This document shows, one piece after another, positions 48,096 to 57,049 of a stretch of 64,000 bases of DNA. The position numbers were made by a program, and so were the translations under genes. The stretch is from Alphaproteobacteria bacterium UBA6411. Its GTDB lineage: Bacteria > Pseudomonadota > Alphaproteobacteria > CAAGCB01 > CAG-977. The number at the start of each line of letters is the position of its first letter. The stretch's first letter is position 1. The notes beneath the pieces are model-generated. The model was not told where the DNA came from. It searched no databases and saw only the letters and a list, made by a program, of their open reading frames with translations. The stretch lies in NCBI GenBank assembly GCA_002438565.1, contig DJPN01000028.1, forward strand, positions 1-64,000, written 5' to 3'.

Positions 48096-48131
48096 CCGAA
48101 GCCCCGCTTTCGACGAAAGCCGGGGCTTCGG
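48096..48131 (+). promoter_or_regulatory. Long hairpin in the rpsO-pnp spacer
   Basis: CCGAAGCCCC+GCTTTC and GAAAGC+CGGGGCTTCGG form a 16-bp stem with one bulged base and a GAC loop. No T-tract follows, so rather than a classic terminator it is the kind of stem that RNase III cuts in enteric pnp leaders. A small CTGAC/GTCAG hairpin with T5 follows at 48144-48165. Confidence 0.65.
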
Positions 48132-48205
48132 TCAATCGAAATACTGACGAAAAGTCAGAGCTTTTTCCGAATGGGTCGGGAAAAGTTTGGAATGAAGAGA
48201 GAAGT

Positions 48206-50359
48206 ATGTCTATGTTTAATGTATTCCGCAAGGAAATCGAATGGGGCGGCCGTCCCCTGTCCGTCGAAACAGGTAAAATCGGTCGTCAAGCCGACGCGTC
48301 CGTTATTGTCAAATACGGCGAAACCGTTGTTCATTGCGCCGTTTGCGCGGCTAAGTCAGTTCCCGAAGGAATGGAAGAAGATTTTCTGCCCTTGACGGTC
48401 AACTATCAAGAAAAAGCGTACGCCGCCGGCCGTATTCCGGGCGGTTTTTTCCGCCGCGAAGGGCGTCCCTCCGAACATGAAATTCTGTCGTCGCGTTTAA
48501 TCGACCGTCCGATTCGTCCTCTGTTCGCCAAGGGCTATCACAACGATACGCAGGTCACCTGCACCGTTTTGTCGCACGATATGGAAAATGATCCCGACAT
48601 CGTCGCGATGATTTCCGCCTCCGCCGCTTTGGCGCTGTCGGGCTTGCCGTTCCTCGGACCTATCGGGGCGGCGCGCATCGGCTACAAAGACGGCGAATAC
48701 ATGCTGAACCCGACAATGGCCGAACGCGAAACGTCGGAACTTGACTTGGTCGTCGCCGGTACGGAACAGGGCGTTCTGATGGTGGAATCCGAAGCCAACG
48801 AATTGTCCGAAGCCACCATGCTGGGCGCGGTCGTGTTCGGTCACGAACAGATGCAGCCCGTCATCAAAATGATTAACGAACTGAAAGCCGAAGCGGGCAA
48901 AGAACCGTGGCCGATGCCCGAAGAAGCCCCCGAATACAAAGTCGTTTACGACAAATTCATGGAAGCTTACGGCGATCAGCTGCGCGAAGCGTACAAAATC
49001 ACGGACAAGCTGGAACGTCAAAATGCCGTCGCCGACATTCGCGAAGCCGCGAAAATCAGCGTCGCCGACAACGAAGCCGAAGCCGCCGTCGCCACGCGCG
49101 TTTTCCATGAAATGGAATACCACACCGTCCGCGACGCGATTTTGGAAACGGGCATCCGCATTGACGGACGCGACACGAAAACCGTCCGCCCGATTACCGC
49201 CGAAGTCGGCGTTCTGCCGCGCGCGCACGGTTCCGCTTTGTTCACCCGCGGTGAAACGCAGGCTCTGGTCGTTGCCACTTTGGGAACCGATCAGGACGAA
49301 CAGATTGTGGACGCTTTGACGGGCGAATACCGCCAGCCGTTCATGCTGCACTACAACTTCCCGCCGTACTCCGTTGGCGAAACGGGACGCATCGGATCCC
49401 CCGGCCGCCGCGAAATCGGTCACGGAAAGCTGGCTTGGCGCGCGATTCACCCGATGCTGCCGTCGAAAGAAGAATTCCCGTATTCGATTCGCGTCGTTTC
49501 GGAAATCATGGAATCGAACGGTTCGTCTTCCATGGCGACGGTTTGCGGTTCGTGCCTGTCCTTGATGGACGCGGGCGTTCCGATGAAAGCCCCTGTCGCG
49601 GGTATCGCAATGGGCTTGATTAAAGAACCCGACGGCCGCTTTGCGGTTCTGACCGACATTCTGGGCGACGAAGACCACTTGGGCGACATGGATTTCAAGG
49701 TCGCGGGAACGAAAGACGGTGTCACGTCTTTGCAGATGGACATCAAAATCACCTCGATTACCAAAGAAATCATGGAAATCGCTTTGAAACAGGCGAAAGA
49801 AGGCCGTTTGCACATTTTGGGCAAAATGGCCGAAGCCATCGAAGCCCCGCGCGACGCCGTTTCCGAAAACGCTCCGCGCATCACGACTTTGCAGATTAAC
49901 AAAGACAAAATCCGCGAAGTCATCGGCACGGGCGGCAAAGTGATTCGCGAAATCACCGAATCGACGGGCTGCAAAATCGACATCGGCGAAGACGGCTTGA
50001 TTAAAATCGCGTCGTTCTCGCAGTCTGCGGGCGAAGCGGCTTTGAACTGGATTAAGGGCATCGTTTCCGAACCCGAAGTCGGTCAAATCTATGACGGCAA
50101 AGTCGTCAAAGTGGTCGAATTCGGCGCGTTCGTGAACTTCCTGGGGTCGAAAGACGGTCTGGTTCACATTTCCGAGCTGGCGCCGAAACGCGTTGCGAAA
50201 GTTACGGATGTTGTCAAAGAAGGCGACTCCGTGAAAGTCAAATGCGTCGGCATCGACAACCGCGGCAAAGTCAAATTGTCGATGAAGTGCGTCGATCAAG
50301 TCACGGGTGAAGAAATCAAAAAGCCCGAAAAGACCGAAGAAGCCGAAAAAGCTGAATAA
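48206..50359 (+). CDS. pnp: Polyribonucleotide nucleotidyltransferase (PNPase)
   Basis: A 717-residue 3'-5' phosphorolytic exoribonuclease: two RNase PH domains (first with EDFLPLTVNYQEKAYAAGRI and RLIDRPIRPLF; second with ETQALVVATLGTDQDEQ and TVCGSCLSLMDAG), the KH domain (IREVIGTGGKVIREI) and the S1 domain (GQIYDGKVVKVVEFGAFVNF) in order. The C-terminus is Glu/Lys-rich, as where degradosome contacts occur. The ATG follows GAAGAGAG; a second ATG two codons later is possible. Confidence 0.97.
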   Translation: MSMFNVFRKEIEWGGRPLSVETGKIGRQADASVIVKYGETVVHCAVCAAKSVPEGMEEDFLPLTVNYQEKAYAAGRIPGGFFRREGRPSEHEILSSRLIDRPIRPLFAKGYHNDTQVTCTVLSHDMENDPDIVAMISASAALALSGLPFLGPIGAARIGYKDGEYMLNPTMAERETSELDLVVAGTEQGVLMVESEANELSEATMLGAVVFGHEQMQPVIKMINELKAEAGKEPWPMPEEAPEYKVVYDKFMEAYGDQLREAYKITDKLERQNAVADIREAAKISVADNEAEAAVATRVFHEMEYHTVRDAILETGIRIDGRDTKTVRPITAEVGVLPRAHGSALFTRGETQALVVATLGTDQDEQIVDALTGEYRQPFMLHYNFPPYSVGETGRIGSPGRREIGHGKLAWRAIHPMLPSKEEFPYSIRVVSEIMESNGSSSMATVCGSCLSLMDAGVPMKAPVAGIAMGLIKEPDGRFAVLTDILGDEDHLGDMDFKVAGTKDGVTSLQMDIKITSITKEIMEIALKQAKEGRLHILGKMAEAIEAPRDAVSENAPRITTLQINKDKIREVIGTGGKVIREITESTGCKIDIGEDGLIKIASFSQSAGEAALNWIKGIVSEPEVGQIYDGKVVKVVEFGAFVNFLGSKDGLVHISELAPKRVAKVTDVVKEGDSVKVKCVGIDNRGKVKLSMKCVDQVTGEEIKKPEKTEEAEKAE

Positions 50360-50375
50360 TTAAGGAGTTCCTGCC

Positions 50376-51770
50376 GTGAAAGCACTTAAAGAATTGATGA
50401 TTTCGGGACGCGAAGTTCTGCCTTTGATAGAGGGCGGAAAAGGCGTCGCCGTCAGTACGGCTTTGACATCGGGCGCATGGGCGGCTGAAAACGCCGTCGG
50501 TACGATTTCCGGCGTCATTCCCGACGTTTACGACGACAACGGCGAAATCGTGCCGATGGTCATCAAATCGAAAACACGGCGGGAACGCTTTGAAGAACAG
50601 GTGCGCCACTCCATCGCGGGGATTATTTCCCAAGCGAAACTGGCGCACGACATTTCGGGCGGACGCGGACGCATTCACGTCAACGTGCTGTGGGAACAGG
50701 GCGGCGCTCAAACGATTATTCAGGAAGCTCTGGAAGGCGCGAAAGGATTGATTCACGGCATCACTTGCGGCGCGGGCATGCCTTACAAACTGGGACAGTT
50801 GGCGTCGGCGATGAAGACGTTTTATTATCCGATTGTGTCGTCGGGGCGCGCTTTCCGCGCTTTGTGGCTGCGGGCGTACAAATCCTACGCCGACTATCTG
50901 GGCGGCGTGGTGTTTGAAGACCCGTGGAAAGCGGGCGGCCACATCGGGCTGTCAAACGGCGACGATCCCGACAAGCCCGAAAACCCTTACGGCCGCATTG
51001 TCGAATTGCGGCAAACGATGAATTCCGTCGGACTGGACAACGTCCCCATCATCATTGCGGGCGGTGTTTGGTATCTGCGCGAATTCCAAGACTACATCGA
51101 CAATCCCGAAGTCGGACCGACGGCGTTCCAGTTCGGCACGCGTCCTTTGCTGACGCGCGAAAGCCCCGTCGCCAAATCGTGGCAGAAAGTTCTGCTGGCT
51201 TTGAAAAAAGGCGAAATCGCCATGCAGCGGTTCAGCCCGACGGGCTTTATGTCTTCGGCGATTAAAAACAAATTTTTAACCGACTTGTTCGACCGTTCCG
51301 CAACGGCAATGCCGTACAAGGAAGCGCCCGAAGGCGACTTCCAGCATCCGATTTTGGTGGGCGCGGCGAAACTGTACATTACCGAAGCCGACCAAAAACG
51401 CGCCGACGACTATATGGAAGCGGGACGCACCGTCCCCTTGAAGACGGCGGACAATGAAATCGTGTTTGTTACACCGAAAAACCAAGCCGACATCAACCGC
51501 GCGCGCGCCAACTGCATGGGCTGCATTTCGCAATGCATGTTTTCGGGCTTTACGACGCACACGGAAACCATGTCAACGGGGAAAACGCCCGATCCGCGTT
51601 ATTTCTGCATCAAAGACACGCTGTACCGCGCGGCGCACGAAGACGACCCCGACAACAATCTGGTGTTCGTCGGCGCGAATGCGACACGCTTTTCGTCCGA
51701 TCCGTTGTTCAAAGACGGTTACCTGCCGACGGTCAAAGAATTCATCGCCCGCCTGTTGACAGGGGATTGA
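50376..51770 (+). CDS. Nitronate monooxygenase-like flavin oxidoreductase
   Basis: A 464-residue FMN-binding TIM-barrel protein of the 2-nitropropane dioxygenase/NMO type: GGKGVAVST...GAVGTIS-like opening, HGITCGAGMPYKLGQLA, the AGGHIGLSNGDD flavin-binding loop and IIIAGGVWYLREFQDY with FQFGTRPLLTRESPVA. A C-terminal extension has a Cys cluster (CMGCISQC) absent from short NMOs, possibly a metal site. It follows pnp by 16 bp with AAGGAG. Oxidises alkyl nitronates in known relatives; the natural substrate is unknown. Confidence 0.87.
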   Translation: MKALKELMISGREVLPLIEGGKGVAVSTALTSGAWAAENAVGTISGVIPDVYDDNGEIVPMVIKSKTRRERFEEQVRHSIAGIISQAKLAHDISGGRGRIHVNVLWEQGGAQTIIQEALEGAKGLIHGITCGAGMPYKLGQLASAMKTFYYPIVSSGRAFRALWLRAYKSYADYLGGVVFEDPWKAGGHIGLSNGDDPDKPENPYGRIVELRQTMNSVGLDNVPIIIAGGVWYLREFQDYIDNPEVGPTAFQFGTRPLLTRESPVAKSWQKVLLALKKGEIAMQRFSPTGFMSSAIKNKFLTDLFDRSATAMPYKEAPEGDFQHPILVGAAKLYITEADQKRADDYMEAGRTVPLKTADNEIVFVTPKNQADINRARANCMGCISQCMFSGFTTHTETMSTGKTPDPRYFCIKDTLYRAAHEDDPDNNLVFVGANATRFSSDPLFKDGYLPTVKEFIARLLTGD

Positions 51771-51794
51771 CGGCATTGTTAAAACTGTTGAAAA

Positions 51795-51821
51795 AGACCG
51801 CTTTTCGCGGTCTTTTTTTTA
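51795..51821 (+). terminator. Rho-independent terminator
   Basis: AGACCGC (51795-51801), loop TTTTC, GCGGTCT (51807-51813), then T7. Ends the thpR-...-NMO run. Confidence 0.9.
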
Positions 51822-51850
51822 GCTTTGCCGTTTTGAAATCCCGATTCTGT

Positions 51851-51879
51851 TTGAAAAGATTTTTTTTTATTGATATAAA
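51851..51879 (+). promoter_or_regulatory. Promoter of the atp operon
   Basis: TTGAAA (51851-51856), a 17-bp T-rich spacer and TATAAA (51874-51879), 42 bp before atpH. Confidence 0.75.
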
Positions 51880-51920
51880 GAAGTGTTTAAACAAATTTTG
51901 GTCGTTGGTTAAGAAAGAAA

Positions 51921-52481
51921 ATGCCCAAGAAAATCAACAAAAAAAATCTGGCGCAAAAGTACGCCGCAGCGTTGTTTGACGATGCAAAATCAAGAAATTG
52001 CGTCGATTCGATTCGCTTGGAACTGCTGGATTTGGTGCGTTTAAGCACGGAAAGCCCCGAATTTTCCGAATTGTTGACGTCGCCCGTTTTAAGCGCGGAC
52101 GTGCGTTCGGATGCTGTCAAAGCAGTGGCGGACAAGCTGAATTTTTCCGAATTGGCTCATAACTTTTTGGGTGTTTTGGCGCAAAACGGGCGATTGTTTT
52201 TGCTGGGCGAAATCGAATCCGCTTTTTCCTGCCTGTATGACGACTTTAAAGGAATTTTGAACGTGCGCGTCACGACCGCCGTTCCCATGGATGACGACCA
52301 AACGCGGCATTTGACCGAAGTTTTGGCATCCGTATACGATAAACAAATCCGTCTTGATCCGACGGTGGACGAAAGCTTGATCGGCGGGCTGACGGTTCAA
52401 ATCGGAACCGTAATGGCCGATTTGTCGGTTAAAACTCAGCTGCAGAAAATCAATCTGGCTATGAAAGGTGTGGGGGTATGA
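51921..52481 (+). CDS. atpH: ATP synthase delta subunit
   Basis: A 186-residue F1 delta (OSCP-like) subunit joining F1 to the peripheral stalk: LAQKYAAALFDDAKSRN at the start, FLGVLAQNGRLFLLGEI in the middle and DESLIGGLTVQIGTVMADLS near the end, all in the normal places. First gene of atpHAGDC; F0 genes are not in this window, the usual split in alphaproteobacteria. Confidence 0.93.
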   Translation: MPKKINKKNLAQKYAAALFDDAKSRNCVDSIRLELLDLVRLSTESPEFSELLTSPVLSADVRSDAVKAVADKLNFSELAHNFLGVLAQNGRLFLLGEIESAFSCLYDDFKGILNVRVTTAVPMDDDQTRHLTEVLASVYDKQIRLDPTVDESLIGGLTVQIGTVMADLSVKTQLQKINLAMKGVGV

Positions 52482-54010
52482 ATCTCCAAGCAACGGAAAT
52501 TTCTTCTTTATTGAAAGAACGCATCGAAAACTTTAACGCCGCGCCCGATACGGCGGAGGTCGGACAGGTTTTGTCCGTCGGCGACGGCATTGCGCGCATT
52601 TACGGTCTGGACAAAGTGCAGGCGGGCGAAATGGTTGAATTCGCAAGCGGCGTCAAAGGGATGGCGCTGAACCTCGAAACCGACAGCGTCGGCGTCGTCG
52701 TGTTCGGATCCGACACCGAAATTCATGAAGGCGAAACCGTCAAACGCACGGGCGACATCGTCAGCGCCCCCGTCGGCAAGGCTTTGCTGGGACGCGTGGT
52801 TGACGCTTTGGGCACGCCCATTGACGGCAAAGGCGAAATCAAAGCCGAGGAATTCCGCGCCGTTGATGTCAAAGCTCCCGGCATCATCACCCGCAAAAGC
52901 GTTCACGAACCGCTGCAGACGGGTTTGAAAGCCATCGATTCGCTGATTCCCATCGGACGCGGACAGCGCGAACTGATTATCGGCGACCGCCAGACGGGCA
53001 AAACGGCGATTATTTTGGACACCATTATCAACCAGAAAGTCATCAACGATGCCGCCAAATCCGACAAGGATAAGGTGTTCTGCATCTACGTCGCCATCGG
53101 TCAGAAGCGGTCGACGGTCGCGCAGGTCATGCACACTTTGGAACAATACGGCGCGGCGGATTACACGATTGTCGTTTCCGCGACGGCGTCCGAAGCGGCG
53201 CCCTTGCAGTTCATCGCCCCGTACACGGGCTGCGCGATGGGCGAATATTTCCGCGACAACGGCATGCACGCGGTCATTTTCTATGACGACCTGTCAAAAC
53301 AAGCGACGGCTTACCGCCAGATGTCTTTGTTGCTGCGCCGTCCGCCCGGACGCGAAGCGTACCCCGGCGACGTGTTCTATCTGCATTCCCGTTTGCTGGA
53401 ACGCGCGGCGAAAATGAATGACGAACTGGGCGGCGGTTCATTGACGGCTCTGCCCGTCATCGAAACGCAGGCGGGCGATGTTTCCGCATATATTCCGACA
53501 AACGTGATTTCCATTACGGACGGCCAGATCTTCTTGGAAAGCTCGCTGTTCTATCAAGGCGTGCGTCCCGCGGTGAACGTCGGCATTTCCGTGTCCCGCG
53601 TGGGTTCCGCGGCGCAAATCAAGGCGATGAAGCAGGTTGCGGGTTCGATTAAGCTGGAATTGGCGCAATACCGCGAAATGGCGGCGTTTTCGCAGTTCGC
53701 TTCGGATTTGGATCCTGCCACGCAGAAATTGCTGGCGCGCGGGTCGCGTCTGACGGAATTGCTGAAGCAAAAGCAATACCACCCGATGCCCGTCGAAGAA
53801 CAGGTTGTTTCGATTTTCACGGGCGTTCGCGGTTATCTGGACGATTTGCCCGTCGACAAAATCGCGCGGTTTGAAACGGAAATGCTGACTCAGCTCAAGG
53901 CGACCCTGCCGTCGGTTTTGGAATCGGTGCGTACGGAAAAAACGCTGACCCCCGACACCGAAGACGATTTGCGCACGTTTCTTGACGACTTTATCAAAAA
54001 GTTTTCTTAA
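52478..54010 (+). CDS. atpA: ATP synthase alpha subunit
   Basis: A 510-residue, full-length alpha subunit: Walker A GDRQTGKTAIILDTI, YVAIGQKRSTVAQV, LLRRPPGREAYPGDVFYLHS and VGLSVSRVGSAAQ-type motif (VGISVSRVGSAAQIKAMKQV). Overlaps atpH by four bases (ATGA). Non-catalytic nucleotide-binding subunit of F1. Confidence 0.97.
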   Translation: MNLQATEISSLLKERIENFNAAPDTAEVGQVLSVGDGIARIYGLDKVQAGEMVEFASGVKGMALNLETDSVGVVVFGSDTEIHEGETVKRTGDIVSAPVGKALLGRVVDALGTPIDGKGEIKAEEFRAVDVKAPGIITRKSVHEPLQTGLKAIDSLIPIGRGQRELIIGDRQTGKTAIILDTIINQKVINDAAKSDKDKVFCIYVAIGQKRSTVAQVMHTLEQYGAADYTIVVSATASEAAPLQFIAPYTGCAMGEYFRDNGMHAVIFYDDLSKQATAYRQMSLLLRRPPGREAYPGDVFYLHSRLLERAAKMNDELGGGSLTALPVIETQAGDVSAYIPTNVISITDGQIFLESSLFYQGVRPAVNVGISVSRVGSAAQIKAMKQVAGSIKLELAQYREMAAFSQFASDLDPATQKLLARGSRLTELLKQKQYHPMPVEEQVVSIFTGVRGYLDDLPVDKIARFETEMLTQLKATLPSVLESVRTEKTLTPDTEDDLRTFLDDFIKKFS

Positions 54011-54022
54011 CGAGGGCGCTGT

Positions 54023-55165
54023 ATGGCTAATTTAAGAGAATTGCGCACGCGCATCGCTTCCGTCCGTTCGACACGCAAAATCACCTCCGCGATGAAAATG
54101 GTCGCGGCGGCGCGTTTGCGGCAGGCGCAGGAAGCCGTCAACGAAGCGGGATACTATTCCGCGTCGCTGGGGCGCATCATGCTGCGTTTGGGAAAGCTTA
54201 TCGGCTGGTGGCGCGACAAGGACACGCAAGCGGGGCGCGAACCCCGCTACACCATGCCCGATTTGATTAAGGGACGCGGCAAGGACGTCAATCACTTGTT
54301 GGTCGTCTTTGCGTCTTCGCGCGGGCTGTGCGGCGGGTTCAACATCAACATCATCAAAAAAACGATTCAGTTCATCCGTCATTTGGAATCACAGGGACGC
54401 ACGGTCAAACTGATTTGCGTCGGGTCGAAAGCCGCGGAAATGCTGCGCGCCGAATGCGGCGATAAAATCGTTTACACGTTTAACGCCAAAGTATCCGCCG
54501 CCGATCAGCGCGCCGACGCGGAAATCATGGCGTCGCATGTTGTCGATTTATTCAAAAACGGCACGATTGACGCCTGTTCCGTGATTTACAACCACTTCCA
54601 TTCCGCCATTTCGCAGGAAGTCCGCGTCCGCCCCATCGTTCCTTTGCAGGCGGCGCATATCCTTCAGCCGTTTACGGGCGAAAATCCGTGGGGATTTTTG
54701 GTCGACGGCAGCGAAGGCAGCACTTTTCATCTGCAGCGTCCGTCGGCGTCGAAAGCTAATGCGGTCGGCAAAGGCACGGGCATTACGGGCGGAAAGCGAT
54801 CTTCCGCCGCAAAAAAATCCGCCGCCCTGCAGGCGCAGTACCGCCCCGCCCAAGTGCGCAAAGCTTTGGGAACGGAAGACGCGGAAGCCGCCGAACAGCA
54901 CGATCCCTTGGAATACGACTTTGAACCGGAAAGCCCCAAGGAATTGCTGGACGCTTTATTGCCTGACGTACTGGCAACCTTGATTTACGTCGCGTCGCTG
55001 GAATCGGCGGCGTCCGAAAACGGCGCGCGCATGACGGCGATGGATAATGCGACGAACAATGCGGGCGACATTATCGACGATTTGACGCTGATGTACAACC
55101 GTACGCGCCAAGCGATGATTACAAAAGAATTGACCGAAATCATTTCGGGTGCGGAAGCACTCTGA
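54023..55165 (+). CDS. atpG: ATP synthase gamma subunit with large insertion
   Basis: A 380-residue gamma subunit; the family norm is about 290. The N-terminal helix (LRTRIASVRSTRKITSAMKM) and C-terminal helix (LESAASENGARMTAMDNATN...DLTLMYNRTRQAMITKELTE) that form the rotor shaft are normal, as is SSRGLCGGFN. The surplus is mostly at about residues 213-292: a Gly/Ser/Lys-rich, then Ala/Glu-rich, low-complexity segment just before YDFEPESPKELLDALLP, plus a shorter insertion at about 55-85. Reading frame is intact, so this is not a frameshift. Role of the insertion unknown. Confidence 0.95.
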   Translation: MANLRELRTRIASVRSTRKITSAMKMVAAARLRQAQEAVNEAGYYSASLGRIMLRLGKLIGWWRDKDTQAGREPRYTMPDLIKGRGKDVNHLLVVFASSRGLCGGFNINIIKKTIQFIRHLESQGRTVKLICVGSKAAEMLRAECGDKIVYTFNAKVSAADQRADAEIMASHVVDLFKNGTIDACSVIYNHFHSAISQEVRVRPIVPLQAAHILQPFTGENPWGFLVDGSEGSTFHLQRPSASKANAVGKGTGITGGKRSSAAKKSAALQAQYRPAQVRKALGTEDAEAAEQHDPLEYDFEPESPKELLDALLPDVLATLIYVASLESAASENGARMTAMDNATNNAGDIIDDLTLMYNRTRQAMITKELTEIISGAEAL

Positions 55166-55186
55166 TAATAACAGGAGTTTGAAACA

Positions 55187-56635
55187 ATGGCTAAAAACAG
55201 TATCGGACGCATCATTCAAGTTATGGGTGCCGTTGTTGACGTGAAATTTGAAACGGAACAGGACTTGCCGTCCATTCTGAACGCTTTGACCACCGAATTG
55301 CAGGGCAAACAGCTGGTATTGGAAGTCGCTCAACAGCTGGGTGAAGCCGTTGTCCGCTGTATCGCCATGGATTCGACCGACGGGCTGATGCGCGGGCAGG
55401 AAGTCGTCGACACGGGCGCGCCGATTTGTGTTCCCGTCGGTCCGAAAACGCTGGGGCGCATTATGAACGTTCTGGGCGAACCCGTAGACAACCGCGGACC
55501 TATCGAAGGCGTGCGCCGCGATCCGATTCACCGCGAAGCTCCTTCTTTCGTCGAACAGGCGACTTCCATGCAAATGCTGACGACGGGAATTAAGGTCATT
55601 GACTTGTTGGAACCGTACGCGCGCGGCGGCAAAATCGGGCTGTTCGGCGGCGCGGGCGTCGGCAAAACCGTTTTGATTCAAGAACTGATTAACAACATTG
55701 CAAAAGGTCACGGCGGCTATTCCGTATTTGCGGGCGTCGGCGAACGTACCCGCGAAGGCAACGACTTGTACCACGAAATGATTGATTCGGGCGTTATCGA
55801 CCTCAAAGGCGACGATTCCAAAACCGCGCTGGTGTACGGACAGATGAACGAATCGCCGGGGGCGCGCGCCCGCGTGGCTTTGACGGGATTGACGGTTGCC
55901 GAATACTTCCGCGACGTTGAAGAAAAAGACGTTCTGCTGTTCATCGACAATATTTTCCGCTTTACGCAGGCGGGTTCTGAAGTGTCCGCTTTGTTGGGGC
56001 GTATTCCGTCCGCCGTGGGCTATCAGCCGACTTTGGGAACGGACATGGGCGCGATGCAGGAACGCATTACGTCAACGAAAAAAGGTTCGATTACCTCCGT
56101 TCAAGCGGTTTACGTTCCCGCCGACGACTTGACCGACCCCGCGCCTGCGACGACATTCGCGCACTTGGACGCGACAACGGTGTTGAGCCGTTCGATTGCC
56201 GAACTGGGCATTTATCCCGCGGTTGACCCGCTGGAATCGACCAGCCGCATTTTGGACCCCGCGGTTGTGGGTGAAGAACACTACGCCGTCGCGCGCGAAG
56301 TTCAGCGCGTGCTGCAGCAGTACAAAGCTTTGCAGGACATCATCGCGATTCTGGGCATGGACGAATTGGGCGAGGAAGACAAACTGACCGTTTCCCGCGC
56401 GCGCAAAATTCAGCGTTTCCTGTCACAGCCGTTCCATGTGGCGGAAGTCTTTACGGGCATTCCCGGCCGCTATGTCGAACTGGAAGACACGATTAAGGGC
56501 TTCAAGGGCATTGTGGAAGGCAAATACGACGATTTGCCCGAACAGGCGTTCTTTATGGTCGGCACGATTGAGGAAGCCGAGGAAAAAGCCAAGAAGATGT
56601 CCGAAAACGTACGGTTTAAAAAGGCAGCTTCATAA
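55187..56635 (+). CDS. atpD: ATP synthase beta subunit
   Basis: A 482-residue catalytic beta subunit: GKIGLFGGAGVGKTVLIQEL (Walker A), GERTREGNDLYHEM with the catalytic Glu, LLFIDNIFRFTQAGSEVSAL and SITSVQAVYVPADDLTDPAP. Full length; AGGAG before ATG. Twenty-two bp after atpG. Confidence 0.98.
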   Translation: MAKNSIGRIIQVMGAVVDVKFETEQDLPSILNALTTELQGKQLVLEVAQQLGEAVVRCIAMDSTDGLMRGQEVVDTGAPICVPVGPKTLGRIMNVLGEPVDNRGPIEGVRRDPIHREAPSFVEQATSMQMLTTGIKVIDLLEPYARGGKIGLFGGAGVGKTVLIQELINNIAKGHGGYSVFAGVGERTREGNDLYHEMIDSGVIDLKGDDSKTALVYGQMNESPGARARVALTGLTVAEYFRDVEEKDVLLFIDNIFRFTQAGSEVSALLGRIPSAVGYQPTLGTDMGAMQERITSTKKGSITSVQAVYVPADDLTDPAPATTFAHLDATTVLSRSIAELGIYPAVDPLESTSRILDPAVVGEEHYAVAREVQRVLQQYKALQDIIAILGMDELGEEDKLTVSRARKIQRFLSQPFHVAEVFTGIPGRYVELEDTIKGFKGIVEGKYDDLPEQAFFMVGTIEEAEEKAKKMSENVRFKKAAS

Positions 56636-57049
56636 ATGGCGGAAACAGAATCCATTTTTGTAAAAATTCTGACGCCGGAAAAGCCTTTTCTGGTGAAAGA
56701 GGTTTCGTCGGTCGAAGTTCCGGCGCAAAACGGACCGTATCTGGTTCTGCCGCGCCGCGCGCCCGCGATGAAACTGTTGAAACAGGGCGTGATTGTATTA
56801 ACCGAAGAAGGCAAGACGGAGCGATACCTGACAACCGACGGTGTCATTAAAATCAGGGACAACGGCTGTACCATTCTGGTCAAGGAAGCCCTGAATGTCG
56901 AGGATGTGAATCTTGACGAAATCAAGAAGCGCCTCGCCGTCTTTGAAGAAAAAGAAAACCGGGGCGAACCTTTGGAAGCCCCCGAAATCAAAAAGAAAGC
57001 CTTTCTTCAAGCGGCTGTAGGGTATTTTGAGAAACGGACTGTTCCATAA
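56636..57049 (+). CDS. atpC: ATP synthase epsilon subunit
   Basis: A 137-residue epsilon subunit starting on the base after the atpD stop. The beta-sandwich part is recognisable (VKILTPEKPFLVKEVSSVEV, YLTTDGVIKIRDNGCTILV), followed by a helical C-terminus (LDEIKKRLAVFEEKEN) that in other bacteria inhibits rotation. Divergent in sequence, identified mainly by position and strand pattern. Last gene of the atp operon. Confidence 0.88.
   Translation: MAETESIFVKILTPEKPFLVKEVSSVEVPAQNGPYLVLPRRAPAMKLLKQGVIVLTEEGKTERYLTTDGVIKIRDNGCTILVKEALNVEDVNLDEIKKRLAVFEEKENRGEPLEAPEIKKKAFLQAAVGYFEKRTVP

Noticed and set aside
48096..48131. Rho-independent terminator after rpsO
   Set aside because: The stem is strong but has no T-tract; an RNase III-type leader stem before pnp fits better.
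48497..50299. A 600-codon open frame antisense to pnp
   Set aside because: Same effect of codon bias; the product is Phe/Arg-rich nonsense and pnp is certain.
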